DNA from: Xanthobacteraceae bacterium
Lineage (GTDB): Bacteria > Pseudomonadota > Alphaproteobacteria > Rhizobiales > Xanthobacteraceae
NCBI GenBank assembly: GCA_019635585.1
Contig: JAHBZE010000002.1
Location: forward strand, 806,001 to 870,000
Length of the DNA: 64,000 bases
Reading direction: 5' to 3'
Shown here: one piece after another, positions 17,327 to 25,084 of the stretch
Layout of the letters: each line of letters opens with the position of its first letter
Position numbering within the stretch: the stretch's first letter is position 1
Notes under the pieces: model-generated
What the model was told of the DNA's origin: nothing
Databases searched by the model: none
Seen by the model: the letters and a program-made list of their open reading frames with translations, nothing else
Position numbers and translations under genes: made by a program

Positions 17327-18274
17327 CTACCGGCCCGTGGAAAGCGGCCCCTGTCCCGCAAGGATGAGCCGCATGACGACATCGATCATGCGGATCTGCG
17401 CGCCGGTATCGTCGTCGTCCACGACTTCGATGTTCAGGTAGGGGATATTTCTCGAAACCGCGTAATTCGAGAGCGAGCAGTCGTTTTTCTCGACATGCTC
17501 GTAGAGCACATGAATGCCGCTCGCATTCAGGCTCGCGACAAAGCGCGAAATCCCCGCGTCCTCCCCCACCGGCAGCCGGGATGCGACATATATAAGAGTG
17601 TCGTTCGGCGACTTGGCCCGGATCGGCCGCGCCGCCGGAAATTCCGTGATGTTGGAGTCGGGCTTTCGCGGAAAGCCGATCGAGACATTGCCTTTGCTTT
17701 TCTCCTCGTCGAGTACCGGGATCGGGTCGAAGCCCTCCTTGTTCGTGTGGAGCGCGATAATCGGCTGCCCTTTCTGGAGCCATTGCAGCACCCGCCGCGT
17801 GAAGACCGGCGAACGCGCAAGCTGCAACTGGCACTTTTCGCTATTTCCGACCTGGAAATTACGGTTTGGGTCCTGCTTGCGCTTGCCGATGCGGTTGTAG
17901 CGGTCGTGATTGCGCTCGACCACGACCACCGTGCCGCCATAGCGCCGCACCGCGTAAACCGCAGAGTCGAAGGCCACGTCCTCGTCGTCATGCGGCACGA
18001 TCCAGAGCGGTCCGCGCGGCTTCTTCTTGTTCCGAATGACCTGCAAGACCCAATGCAGCTTGCCCTCGGTGAACACTTCGAGCCGCAGGCAGAGATCGGG
18101 CGAAGCAAGCGTCGCGCGGTTCCGGGTGACATCGCCGTCCTCGTCGAACAGCGACTCCGGCGATAAGCAGACGCCCTTCTTCGTCTGCGTGGCGGGTGCG
18201 GCGCTTTGCCCGAAAACGCGACCGGCGGCGGGCAGCAGAACCAGCACGATCAGAATGAGCGCGGCGCGAAGCAT
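17327..18274 (-). CDS. Secreted M14/AstE-like zinc hydrolase (tentative)
   Basis: The 315-residue protein has a signal peptide (1-22, ending GRVFGQ). VPHDDEDVAFDSAVYA contains a His-x-x-Glu pair, QDPNRNFQVG resembles the substrate-binding Asn-Arg segment of the M14 and succinylglutamate desuccinylase families, and IIALHTNKEG offers a third zinc ligand, in the right order for that fold. Substrates could be peptides or cell-wall amides in the periplasm. The start at 18274 is chosen because the signal peptide begins there. It reads in the same direction as the FHA operon, 315 bases upstream. Assignment is by motif order only. Confidence 0.55.
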   Translation of the reverse strand: MLRAALILIVLVLLPAAGRVFGQSAAPATQTKKGVCLSPESLFDEDGDVTRNRATLASPDLCLRLEVFTEGKLHWVLQVIRNKKKPRGPLWIVPHDDEDVAFDSAVYAVRRYGGTVVVVERNHDRYNRIGKRKQDPNRNFQVGNSEKCQLQLARSPVFTRRVLQWLQKGQPIIALHTNKEGFDPIPVLDEEKSKGNVSIGFPRKPDSNITEFPAARPIRAKSPNDTLIYVASRLPVGEDAGISRFVASLNASGIHVLYEHVEKNDCSLSNYAVSRNIPYLNIEVVDDDDTGAQIRMIDVVMRLILAGQGPLSTGR

Positions 18275-18360
18275 TGATTCTCCCCGAAACCCGACTTTAC
18301 CACCCCGGCACGCCGCCGCGCCTTGCATCCCTGGGGGGCGAACGCTTATGTTCCGGTCAT

Positions 18361-18440
18361 CCGAGGGGTGCCCCGCGCGGGGCTGAGATGGCGAGAGCCA
18401 AACCCTTTGAACCTGATCCGATTAAGATCGGCGGAGGGAC
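18361..18440 (+). promoter_or_regulatory. TPP riboswitch (THI element)
   Basis: The conserved core elements occur in order: GAGGGGTGCC, GGGCTGAGATGG, ACCCTTTGAACCTGATC and CGGCGGAGGGA. The last element ends six to eight bases before the thiS start and contains GGAGGG, its only good ribosome-binding site. Thiamine pyrophosphate binding should therefore hide the site and lower translation of thiS; no separate terminator hairpin is seen. Confidence 0.95.
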
Positions 18441-18445
18441 GGTAG

Positions 18446-18676
18446 ATGCAGAAAGCAGCCGTACAGAACCGAACCGCGATCGCGCTCACAGTGAACGGCG
18501 AGCGGCGAAGCATGCATGCGCGCAGCCTGCGCGAACTGCTCGCGGAACTGGAACTCGAAGGCGACTTTTTCGCAATCGCCGTCAACCGGCACGTGGTGAC
18601 GCGCGCGCGCTGGAACGAAGCATCGCTCAATGACGGAGACAGCGTCGAAATCGTAACCCCCCGGCAAGGCGGCTGA
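18446..18676 (+). CDS. thiS: Thiamine biosynthesis sulfur carrier ThiS
   Basis: The 76-residue protein has the beta-grasp fold of ThiS: IALTVNGERR at the start, FFAIAVNRHVV in the middle, and DGDSVEIVTPRQGG at the end with the obligatory C-terminal Gly-Gly that becomes a thiocarboxylate. It donates sulfur to ThiG for thiazole formation. It starts straight after the TPP riboswitch and ends two bases before thiG. No thiF or thiO lies in this operon, so ThiS must be adenylylated by an enzyme encoded elsewhere. Confidence 0.93.
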   Translation: MQKAAVQNRTAIALTVNGERRSMHARSLRELLAELELEGDFFAIAVNRHVVTRARWNEASLNDGDSVEIVTPRQGG

Positions 18677-18677
18677 C

Positions 18678-19466
18678 ATGCTCGATCTCTACGGACAGAA
18701 ATTTTCCTCGCGGCTCTTGATCGGTACCGCGCGCTATCCCTCCCTCCCCGTAATGCAGGAAGCCGTGAAGGCTTCCGGCGCGGAGATCGTCACCGTTTCC
18801 GTGCGCCGCGAAAACGCAGGCGGCAAGGACGGCGACACGTTCTGGAACATCATCCGCGAACTGAACGTGAAAGTGCTGCCGAACACCGCGGGCTGCTATT
18901 CGGTCGAGGACGCGGTCTCGACCGCGGAGCTTGCGCGCGAACTGTTCAACACGAAGTGGATCAAGCTCGAAGTGCTGGGCGACAAGGCGACATTGCAGCC
19001 CGACGTCGTCGGCACGCTGGAGGCGGCAAAAATTCTTCTCGCCGACGGCTTCGAGGTTTTCCCTTACTGCACCGAAGATCTCACGGTCGCGAAGCGTCTC
19101 GCTGATGCAGGCTGCAAGGTCGTGATGCCCTGGGGTTCACAGATCGGCAGCGGCAAGGGCATCATCCACGACGAAGCACTAAAACGCATCCGCGCCGAAC
19201 TTCCCGGCATCTCGCTCGTGATCGACGCCGGTCTCGGCGTCCCTTCGCACGCCGCGAAAGCACTCGAAATGGGCTACGACGCGGTACTGCTGAACACCGC
19301 GGTCGCGGGCTCCGGCAATCCGGTCAGGATGGCAAAGGCTTTTGCGCAGGCGATCAAAGCGGGGCGCGCCGCTTTCGAATCCGGCATGATGAAACCGCGC
19401 GAAATCGCGCAGGCGTCCACGCCGGTCGTGGGCACTCCCTTTGCGAAGCCCGCGAATGCATCCTGA
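18678..19466 (+). CDS. thiG: Thiazole synthase
   Basis: ThiG condenses deoxyxylulose phosphate, dehydroglycine and ThiS thiocarboxylate into the thiamine thiazole. The 262-residue TIM barrel shows FSSRLLIGTARYPS, NTAGCYSVEDAV, KWIKLEVLGD (with the lysine that forms the imine), CTEDLTVAKRL, MPWGSQIGSGKGI and DAVLLNTAVAGSGNPV. It follows thiS closely and overlaps thiE by 11 bases. Length and motifs are normal for the family. Confidence 0.95.
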   Translation: MLDLYGQKFSSRLLIGTARYPSLPVMQEAVKASGAEIVTVSVRRENAGGKDGDTFWNIIRELNVKVLPNTAGCYSVEDAVSTAELARELFNTKWIKLEVLGDKATLQPDVVGTLEAAKILLADGFEVFPYCTEDLTVAKRLADAGCKVVMPWGSQIGSGKGIIHDEALKRIRAELPGISLVIDAGLGVPSHAAKALEMGYDAVLLNTAVAGSGNPVRMAKAFAQAIKAGRAAFESGMMKPREIAQASTPVVGTPFAKPANAS

Positions 19467-20055
19467 CCGCTTCTATCCGATCGTCGATACGATTGCCTGG
19501 GTCGATCGTCTCGCAAAACTCGGCGTCCGCACGCTGCAACTGCGTGCAAAAAATCTCGACCAGGCCGCCGCCCGCGAACTCGTACGCGATGCGCTGAAGG
19601 CCGTCGAAGGGACGAAGTGCGAAGTCGTCGTCAACGATTACTGGCAGGCTGCGATCGCCGAAGGCGCGGATCATGTCCATCTCGGTCAGGAAGACATCGA
19701 AACCGCGGACACTTCCACGATCAAGAAGGCGGGCCTCACTCTCGGCATCTCGACGCATGACCACGACGAACTCGAGATCGCGCTGCGCCACCAGCCGGAT
19801 TACGTCGCGCTCGGGCCGATCTACGAAACCACGCTGAAGAAAATGCGTTTCGCGCCGCAGGGCTATGCGCGAATCACCGAATGGAAAAAGATGATCGGGA
19901 AGATTCCGCTGGTCGCAATCGGCGGCATCAAGCTCGAACATGCGAAGGACATCTTCGCAGCGGGCGCCGATTCGATTGCGGTCGTGAGCGACGTCACGCT
20001 GAATCCAGATCCCGATGCGCGCGTCCGTGACTGGCTTGCGCACACTCGCGCCTGA
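19456..20055 (+). CDS. thiE: Thiamine phosphate synthase
   Basis: The 199-residue protein matches ThiE, which joins the pyrimidine and thiazole units. It shows YPIVDTIAWVDRLAKLG, TLQLRAKN, VVVNDYWQAAIAEGADHVHLGQED split over two strands, LGISTHDHDEL, YVALGPIYETTLKKM, VAIGGIKLEHA and GADSIAVVSDV. The start at 19456 overlaps the thiG end. The P-loop Thr-Lys is slightly divergent (ETTLKK), and the protein is a little short, as is common in alphaproteobacterial ThiE. With thiS and thiG it forms the riboswitch-controlled operon. Confidence 0.9.
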   Translation: MHPDRFYPIVDTIAWVDRLAKLGVRTLQLRAKNLDQAAARELVRDALKAVEGTKCEVVVNDYWQAAIAEGADHVHLGQEDIETADTSTIKKAGLTLGISTHDHDELEIALRHQPDYVALGPIYETTLKKMRFAPQGYARITEWKKMIGKIPLVAIGGIKLEHAKDIFAAGADSIAVVSDVTLNPDPDARVRDWLAHTRA

Positions 20056-20201
20056 TTGTCGCCAAACACTTTAATAAGTGCCGAATGACGGGCGTTTTTC
20101 GCGCGCGAAAGTTCCCATATCGCGAAAATTCCTTGTTTGTCTCTCGCTCTGGACTCATTGCCCGTTAGTTCTCTGCCGCGGCGGGGTAGAGGAGTAACAC
20201 G

Positions 20202-20879
20202 ATGGATAAAATTAGAATCGCCGCGCTGCTATCGATTGCAGCGGTGGCCTTTCCTTTTGCATCTTACGCAACCACGGAAATGAACGCGCAGGAATTTCTC
20301 CGCGCGGAAGCCAAAGGCGAGTTTTCCTCGCCGCAGGCACAGCAACGCACGAAACGCGCCGAACAACTCCGCAAGCTGCAACAAGAGCGGCAGGAGCGCC
20401 TGACCCAGTTGCAGCAGCAGCGGCAGCAGTATCTGCAAACCCGGCAAAGCCGCACGCCGGTTCCTGCGCAAACCCAGCGCACGGCGGCTACGGCAACATC
20501 GATCAATCCGCTCGCAGGCGCCGGCTTCGGCGGCTCCTGGCTTGCCTCGAACCTCGGCTCGACGCGCCCGCAAGGTGCGCCGGGTGCATGGTGCGGCTAC
20601 GCGATGCGGATGGAAATGGTTGCGCAGGGCTACGGCGATCCCGGTCCGGAATTCAACCTCGTGAGCCACTGGTGCCGCGTGGGCAGTGCGGCGCCCGTCG
20701 GCGCGATCGGCTCGATCTTCGTCTCTCGTGGCCACGTTTCCAAAGTGGTCGCAGGCGATTGTCCGGCCGGCACCGTCGCGACGATCTCGGGTAACGCCAC
20801 CGCGCGCCGCGTCTCGCACATGTGCGAGCGCATCTCGACCGCGGTCTGCTCGCGCTGGCCGGGCAAGGTAAACTCGTAA
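20202..20879 (+). CDS. Secreted protein with Gln-rich coiled region and Cys/His hydrolase-like domain
   Basis: The 225-residue protein has a signal peptide (1-24), an Arg/Gln-rich helical stretch (about 45-85, LRKLQQERQERLTQLQQQ) and a C-terminal domain (about 125-215). GAWCGYAMRMEM places a cysteine at a helix start and IFVSRGHVSKVVAG a histidine downstream, which is the order of CHAP and NlpC-like cysteine hydrolases (compare TIGR02594). Cell-wall hydrolysis is possible. GAGGAGTAACACG precedes the ATG. It is transcribed alone and ends at a terminator. The enzymatic assignment is tentative. Confidence 0.65.
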   Translation: MDKIRIAALLSIAAVAFPFASYATTEMNAQEFLRAEAKGEFSSPQAQQRTKRAEQLRKLQQERQERLTQLQQQRQQYLQTRQSRTPVPAQTQRTAATATSINPLAGAGFGGSWLASNLGSTRPQGAPGAWCGYAMRMEMVAQGYGDPGPEFNLVSHWCRVGSAAPVGAIGSIFVSRGHVSKVVAGDCPAGTVATISGNATARRVSHMCERISTAVCSRWPGKVNS

Positions 20880-20900
20880 GGCATACTCGAAAAGCGATTG

Positions 20901-20937
20901 CGGCAGGCGTTGCGCGAGCGGCGCCTGCCGTTCTTTT
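20901..20937 (+). terminator. Rho-independent terminator
   Basis: CGGCAGGCG (20901-20909) pairs with CGCCTGCCG (20922-20930) round a 12-base loop, followed by TTCTTTT. It lies 21 bases after the stop of the secreted-protein gene and faces the end of the nar operon. Confidence 0.85.
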
Positions 20938-20957
20938 GAACGTCCTCGCCTGCTGCC

Positions 20958-21233
20958 CTATGCAGCGGCCGTATATTCGAGCGCGCGGCGTAAACAGACT
21001 TCCGCCGGATCGGCGGCACGCGATAGCAAGCCGACAAGTGTAAGCCACTCTTCTTCCGAAGCCTCGGATGCGTAGCGCTGCACGGCGGCACTCGCGAATT
21101 CGCCGAGCGACTCTCCTTCCGCATTTGCAAGCTCCTGCAAACGCAGAACGAGCGGCATATTGCCGAGCGACAACAGATATTCCGTCGCCACGGCTTCGTC
21201 GGAGAATGTCTTGAGAATATCGCCGAGCAGCAT
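20958..21233 (-). CDS. Small helical protein at the end of the nar operon
   Basis: The 91-residue protein is predicted mostly helical and acidic, with no signal peptide or cysteines. I do not recognise a family. AGGAAGCGGCG precedes the ATG, and the gene starts nine bases after the ppiC stop, so it is the last gene of the narKGHJI-ppiC unit. A role in NarG maturation or assembly is only suggested by position. Confidence 0.7.
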   Translation of the reverse strand: MLLGDILKTFSDEAVATEYLLSLGNMPLVLRLQELANAEGESLGEFASAAVQRYASEASEEEWLTLVGLLSRAADPAEVCLRRALEYTAAA

Positions 21234-21242
21234 CGCCGCTTC

Positions 21243-22067
21243 CTAGCTCACGCGATGCGCTTCCGCACCGGCAAGATCAATGCCCTCGATCTGTGCTGCG
21301 GAGATCAGCCGCGCGATATATTGCGCCGAAGCGCGGCGCTCCACGGACTCGCGCAGATAATCGGCGATGCGGCCGCGCACCGCGTCGAACGGAACCTGCT
21401 TGCCTTCGATCCTGCGGGTGAGCCGAATGATATGCACGCCGTAACGGCTCTCGACCGGGCCGCTGATCGCGCCGGGCGCGAGGGCCGCCAACGCTTTCTC
21501 GAATTCAGGCGTGGTCTGGCCCGGCGTCAGTTGCCCGAGATTTCCGTGCTGCTCCGCGGACGGACAATCCGAGTGAAGTGCAGCCAGCATGTCGAACTTC
21601 TCCGGATAAAGGCGAAGCTCGGCCGCGATCGCTTCGGCCTTCTCTTTAGCGGCACGAAACGCCACCGCGTCCCGCTTATCGGCTCCGACAAGAATATGCG
21701 CGGCCTCGTAGATCGTCGCGGAGCGGAAGCGGTTGCGATTGTTCTCGTAGTAACGCAGACAGGCCGCTTCGTCCGGCTCCGGCGTCGCCACTTCCCGTTC
21801 GAATAGCTCGCGGATCACGGCTTCGTCGTCGGTTTCGGTGCGGCCGTCTTCCGTTTGCGGCACAGCGGCAATCGCGAGCCTCTTCGCTTCTGCAAGCAAG
21901 AGATGCCGGACGACGAGCGCCTTGGCGGCACTATGCCAGGCGTCGATCGGCTTCTGCGCCGGATAATATTGCGCCTCGCGCGAAATCTCGGCGCGCGGCA
22001 CTTCGATGCCGTTCACCCGGATCGGCTTCGGTTTGGGAAGCGTAACGCTGTGTACCGAGCAGGACAT
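21243..22067 (-). CDS. Parvulin-type peptidyl-prolyl isomerase (NifM/PpiC-like)
   Basis: The 274-residue protein has an N-terminal helical region and a C-terminal rotamase domain (about 135-240) with YEAAHILVGAD, HSDCPSAEQHGNLGQL, FEKALAALAPGAISGPVESR split over the loop, and YGVHIIRL. No signal peptide is present, so it should work in the cytoplasm, unlike SurA. It follows narI by 14 bases. Parvulins are often found in nar operons and are thought to aid folding of the reductase; that role is inference here. Confidence 0.85.
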   Translation of the reverse strand: MSCSVHSVTLPKPKPIRVNGIEVPRAEISREAQYYPAQKPIDAWHSAAKALVVRHLLLAEAKRLAIAAVPQTEDGRTETDDEAVIRELFEREVATPEPDEAACLRYYENNRNRFRSATIYEAAHILVGADKRDAVAFRAAKEKAEAIAAELRLYPEKFDMLAALHSDCPSAEQHGNLGQLTPGQTTPEFEKALAALAPGAISGPVESRYGVHIIRLTRRIEGKQVPFDAVRGRIADYLRESVERRASAQYIARLISAAQIEGIDLAGAEAHRVS

Positions 22068-22081
22068 CGCCGGAATTTCCT

Positions 22082-22831
22082 TCAGGACGGACGCTTCGCC
22101 CGCACGGTGTAGTGCATGGCGGCAGCGCTGGAAGCGGCATGCGAACCCTTGCGCGTGCGCACGATCTGGTAGCCGCGGCGGCCGAGATACCAGACCGGCG
22201 CACTCCAGATGTGCACAAGCCGCGTGAAGGGAAACACGAGAAACAACGTCATACCGAGCAGCAAATGTAGCTTGAAGATAATATGCGCGTTCGCGACCTG
22301 CGACGAGACGCCGGGCTGCAACATGAGAATACCTTGCGCCCAGGTCATGAATTTCACCATTTCATGCCCGTCGAGATGGTCGAGCGAAACAAAGATCGTC
22401 GAAAGGCCGAGCATAAGCTGCGCATAGAGCATGAGCAGGATTGCGATATCGCCGAACGACGAAGTCGCACGGATGCGCGAGTCGAACAGCCTGCGATGCA
22501 CGAGCAGCGTCATTCCGGCGAAACACATTACGCCGGCAACGCCACCGACCACGATTGCCATCCACTGCTTGAAGGTATGCGAAACGCCAAGCATGTCGAA
22601 AACCCAGATCGGCGTGAGCAGGCCCACGAAGTGGCCCATGAAGATCACAAGGATACCGATATGGAAAAGGTTAGAGCCCCAGCTCAGTTGCCGCCGGCGC
22701 AAAAGCTGGCTTGAACCGCTGCGCCATGTGTATTGTTCGCGGTCGAAGCGTAGCCAGCTTCCGACCAGAAATACCGTAAGGCAAAGATAGGGATACCAGC
22801 CGAACAGAACGTAGTTGATGGCGTCACGCAT
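22082..22831 (-). CDS. narI: Respiratory nitrate reductase gamma subunit
   Basis: NarI is the membrane di-haem cytochrome b that takes electrons from quinol and passes them to NarH. The 249-residue protein has five hydrophobic segments and the haem histidines in FHIGILVIFMGHFVGL near the start and FKLHLLLGM, FTRLVHIWSAP near the end. The start at 22831 gives the family N-terminus MRDAINYVLFGWYPYLCL; the frame upstream overlaps narJ too far. It overlaps narJ by eight bases. Confidence 0.93.
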   Translation of the reverse strand: MRDAINYVLFGWYPYLCLTVFLVGSWLRFDREQYTWRSGSSQLLRRRQLSWGSNLFHIGILVIFMGHFVGLLTPIWVFDMLGVSHTFKQWMAIVVGGVAGVMCFAGMTLLVHRRLFDSRIRATSSFGDIAILLMLYAQLMLGLSTIFVSLDHLDGHEMVKFMTWAQGILMLQPGVSSQVANAHIIFKLHLLLGMTLFLVFPFTRLVHIWSAPVWYLGRRGYQIVRTRKGSHAASSAAAMHYTVRAKRPS

Positions 22832-23564
22832 TCTGTCCTCCCGGAGAATATTGGATGACCGGCTTGTTGCTTGCGACCTGAACGCCCGGCGCCGGACGTC
22901 GGCCGGCGCGCACTTTGGCGGTGATTTCGTCCTTGCAGGACGAAGCCGCGCCGGGACCGAACTGCACCGCCTCATCTTCCCACGCGGCATCGAGCGCTTC
23001 GAGATCGTCGGGATCGGCGTCCGGACGAGCCAGAATTTCCTGCACCGCTTCGCGCTCGGGCATCGCGCTCGAAAGCGAAACCAGCGCCTGGAATACGCCC
23101 TGATAGGACGACTCGCGCGTCACCAGCCGCTCGCCGAGCGCCGTGATGATGTTGATCGGCTGCCCCAGCAAATCGCACGCCTCGCTCGGCGGCAGCGTCG
23201 AGAGAAACTCGAGAAATAGCGGAATGAAGTCAGGCAATTCCGATGTATCGATCTCGAGACCATGTTCTGCGTAGTGGTTTTGCAGGTCCACCATCGCCTG
23301 CCCGCGATCCCTGCTCTCGCCGTGAATGTGCTCGAAGATATGCAGCGAAAGCGAACGCGTGCGGTCGAACAGATCGGTATAGCGTTCCTGCAACTCATAA
23401 AGATCGTCGCGGGCGAGGCTTTGGGTCAGCAGCCGCAACTGCTTCCGTGCGCCGTCGGAGATGTTGGCACAGGAGCCGAGAATCGTTTCGATCTCCGGCA
23501 CCGCCTCCTGCAATTCCCGCGACGGATAGGTCAGCAGCGCCGAAAGCGCTTTCAGCACGTTCAT
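22824..23564 (-). CDS. narJ: Nitrate reductase molybdenum cofactor assembly chaperone
   Basis: NarJ is a cytoplasmic chaperone that keeps NarG open for cofactor insertion. The 246-residue protein is all-helical and starts LKALSALLTYPSRELQEA, with the family core FDRTRSLSLHIFEHIHGESRD divided at a helix break, followed by DLQNHYAEHGLEI and ELPDFIPLFLEFL. Its ATG overlaps the narH stop (TGATG); a GTG one codon earlier is also possible. Confidence 0.92.
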   Translation of the reverse strand: MNVLKALSALLTYPSRELQEAVPEIETILGSCANISDGARKQLRLLTQSLARDDLYELQERYTDLFDRTRSLSLHIFEHIHGESRDRGQAMVDLQNHYAEHGLEIDTSELPDFIPLFLEFLSTLPPSEACDLLGQPINIITALGERLVTRESSYQGVFQALVSLSSAMPEREAVQEILARPDADPDDLEALDAAWEDEAVQFGPGAASSCKDEITAKVRAGRRPAPGVQVASNKPVIQYSPGGQNA

Positions 23565-25084
23565 CACGCAACCTCCATCGGGGTTTTCGCGCGCTTCTTC
23601 GCGCCGAACAGATCGACTTCGGTGGCGCCGGTCGAACAGCCGTTGCCGAAGGTAAAGCCGCAGGCGCCGCGCAGGTCGTAGGCATCCTCGTCGATCTCGC
23701 GGTGCGCGGTCGGGATCACAAAACGATCCTCGTAGTTCGCGATCGCCATGATCTGGTACATCTCCTCGATCGCGAGGCCGCTGAGTCCCACGCGCTTTGC
23801 GATGTTCTCGTCGCGCACGCCGTCGACCGTCTTCGCACGCATATAGGCGCGCATTGCCAGCATCCGCTCGAGGCCCAGCGCCACCGGCTCTTCCTTTCCG
23901 GCGGTAAGCAGGTTCGCGAGATACTTGAGAGGAATACGCAAGGAACGCACATCCGGCATCTCGCCATCGTGGCCGATCTTGCCGGCCGCCGACGCCGACT
24001 GGATCGGCGAAAGCGGCGGCACGTACCAGACCATCGGCAGCGTGCGGTATTCAGGGTGCAGCGGAAACGCGACCTTCCATTCCATCGCCATCTTCCAGAT
24101 CGGCGACCTGCGCGCGGCTTCGAGCCAGGCGTCGGGTACGCCGTCGCGGCGCGCGGCCGCGATCACTTCCGGATCGCTCGGATTGAGGAAGACCTTAAGT
24201 TGCGCCTCGTAGAGATCCTGCTCGTCCGGAACGCTCGCCGCTTCCTCAATCCGGTCTGCATCATAAAGAATGACGCCGAGATAGCGGATACGGCCGACGC
24301 AGGTTTCCGAACATACGGTCGGCTGGCCGGCCTCGATGCGCGGGAAGCAAAAGATGCACTTCTCGGATTTTCCGCTCGACCAGTTGTAATAGATCTTCTT
24401 GTAAGGACAGCCCGAGACGCACATGCGCCAGCCGCGGCACTTGTCCTGATCGATCAGCACGATGCCGTCTTCGTCGCGCTTGTAGATCGCGCCCGACGGG
24501 CACGACGCGACGCAGGCCGGATTGAGGCAGTGTTCGCAGAGCCGTGGCAGGTACATCATGAAGGTGTTTTCGAACTGCCCGTAGATGTCCTTCTGCACGC
24601 CCTCGAAGTTCACGTCCTCCGAGCGCTTCGCGAATTCGCCGCCGAGAATTTCCTCCCAGTTCGGGCCCCACTGGATTTTTTCCATCCGCTCGCCTGTGAT
24701 CAGCGAACGCGGCCGCGCGGTCGGGAATGCCGAAAGCTCGGGCGCCTTCTGCAAATGCTCGTAGTCGAAGGTGAAGGGCTCGTAGTAGTCGTCGATCTCG
24801 GGAAGGTCGGGGTTGGCGAAAATCTTCGCGAGCACGCGCCACTTGGCGCCGATACGCGGTTCGATCTTGCCGTTACGCTTGCGCTTCCAGCCGCCGTTCC
24901 AGCGCTTCTGGTTTTCCCATTCCTTGGGATAGCCGACGCCGGGCTTGGTCTCGACGTTGTTGAACCACGCGTATTCCATACCTTCGCGGTTGGTCCAGAC
25001 GTTCTTGCAGGTCACGGAACAGGTGTGACACCCGATGCACTTATCGAGGTTCAGCACCATTGCGATTTGCGCACGAACTTTCAT
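23564..25084 (-). CDS. narH: Respiratory nitrate reductase beta subunit
   Basis: NarH is the iron-sulfur subunit that wires NarI to NarG on the cytoplasmic face. The 506-residue protein has four cysteine groups: CIGCHTCSVTCKNVW (residues 16-30), CEHCLNPACVASCPSG, CRGWRMCVSGCP, where Trp in place of Cys gives the expected 3Fe-4S cluster, and CIFCFPRIEAG with CSETCVGRIRYLG. The start at 25084 (MKVRAQIAMVLNLDKCIGC) overlaps the narG stop by four bases. Confidence 0.95.
   Translation of the reverse strand: MKVRAQIAMVLNLDKCIGCHTCSVTCKNVWTNREGMEYAWFNNVETKPGVGYPKEWENQKRWNGGWKRKRNGKIEPRIGAKWRVLAKIFANPDLPEIDDYYEPFTFDYEHLQKAPELSAFPTARPRSLITGERMEKIQWGPNWEEILGGEFAKRSEDVNFEGVQKDIYGQFENTFMMYLPRLCEHCLNPACVASCPSGAIYKRDEDGIVLIDQDKCRGWRMCVSGCPYKKIYYNWSSGKSEKCIFCFPRIEAGQPTVCSETCVGRIRYLGVILYDADRIEEAASVPDEQDLYEAQLKVFLNPSDPEVIAAARRDGVPDAWLEAARRSPIWKMAMEWKVAFPLHPEYRTLPMVWYVPPLSPIQSASAAGKIGHDGEMPDVRSLRIPLKYLANLLTAGKEEPVALGLERMLAMRAYMRAKTVDGVRDENIAKRVGLSGLAIEEMYQIMAIANYEDRFVIPTAHREIDEDAYDLRGACGFTFGNGCSTGATEVDLFGAKKRAKTPMEVA

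Noticed and set aside
10015-18274. FHA and PP2C genes as part of a type VI secretion cluster
   Set aside because: No tss genes (sheath, TssM, TssJ, ClpV, Hcp, VgrG) or PpkA-like kinase are present, and the neighbours on both sides are unrelated.
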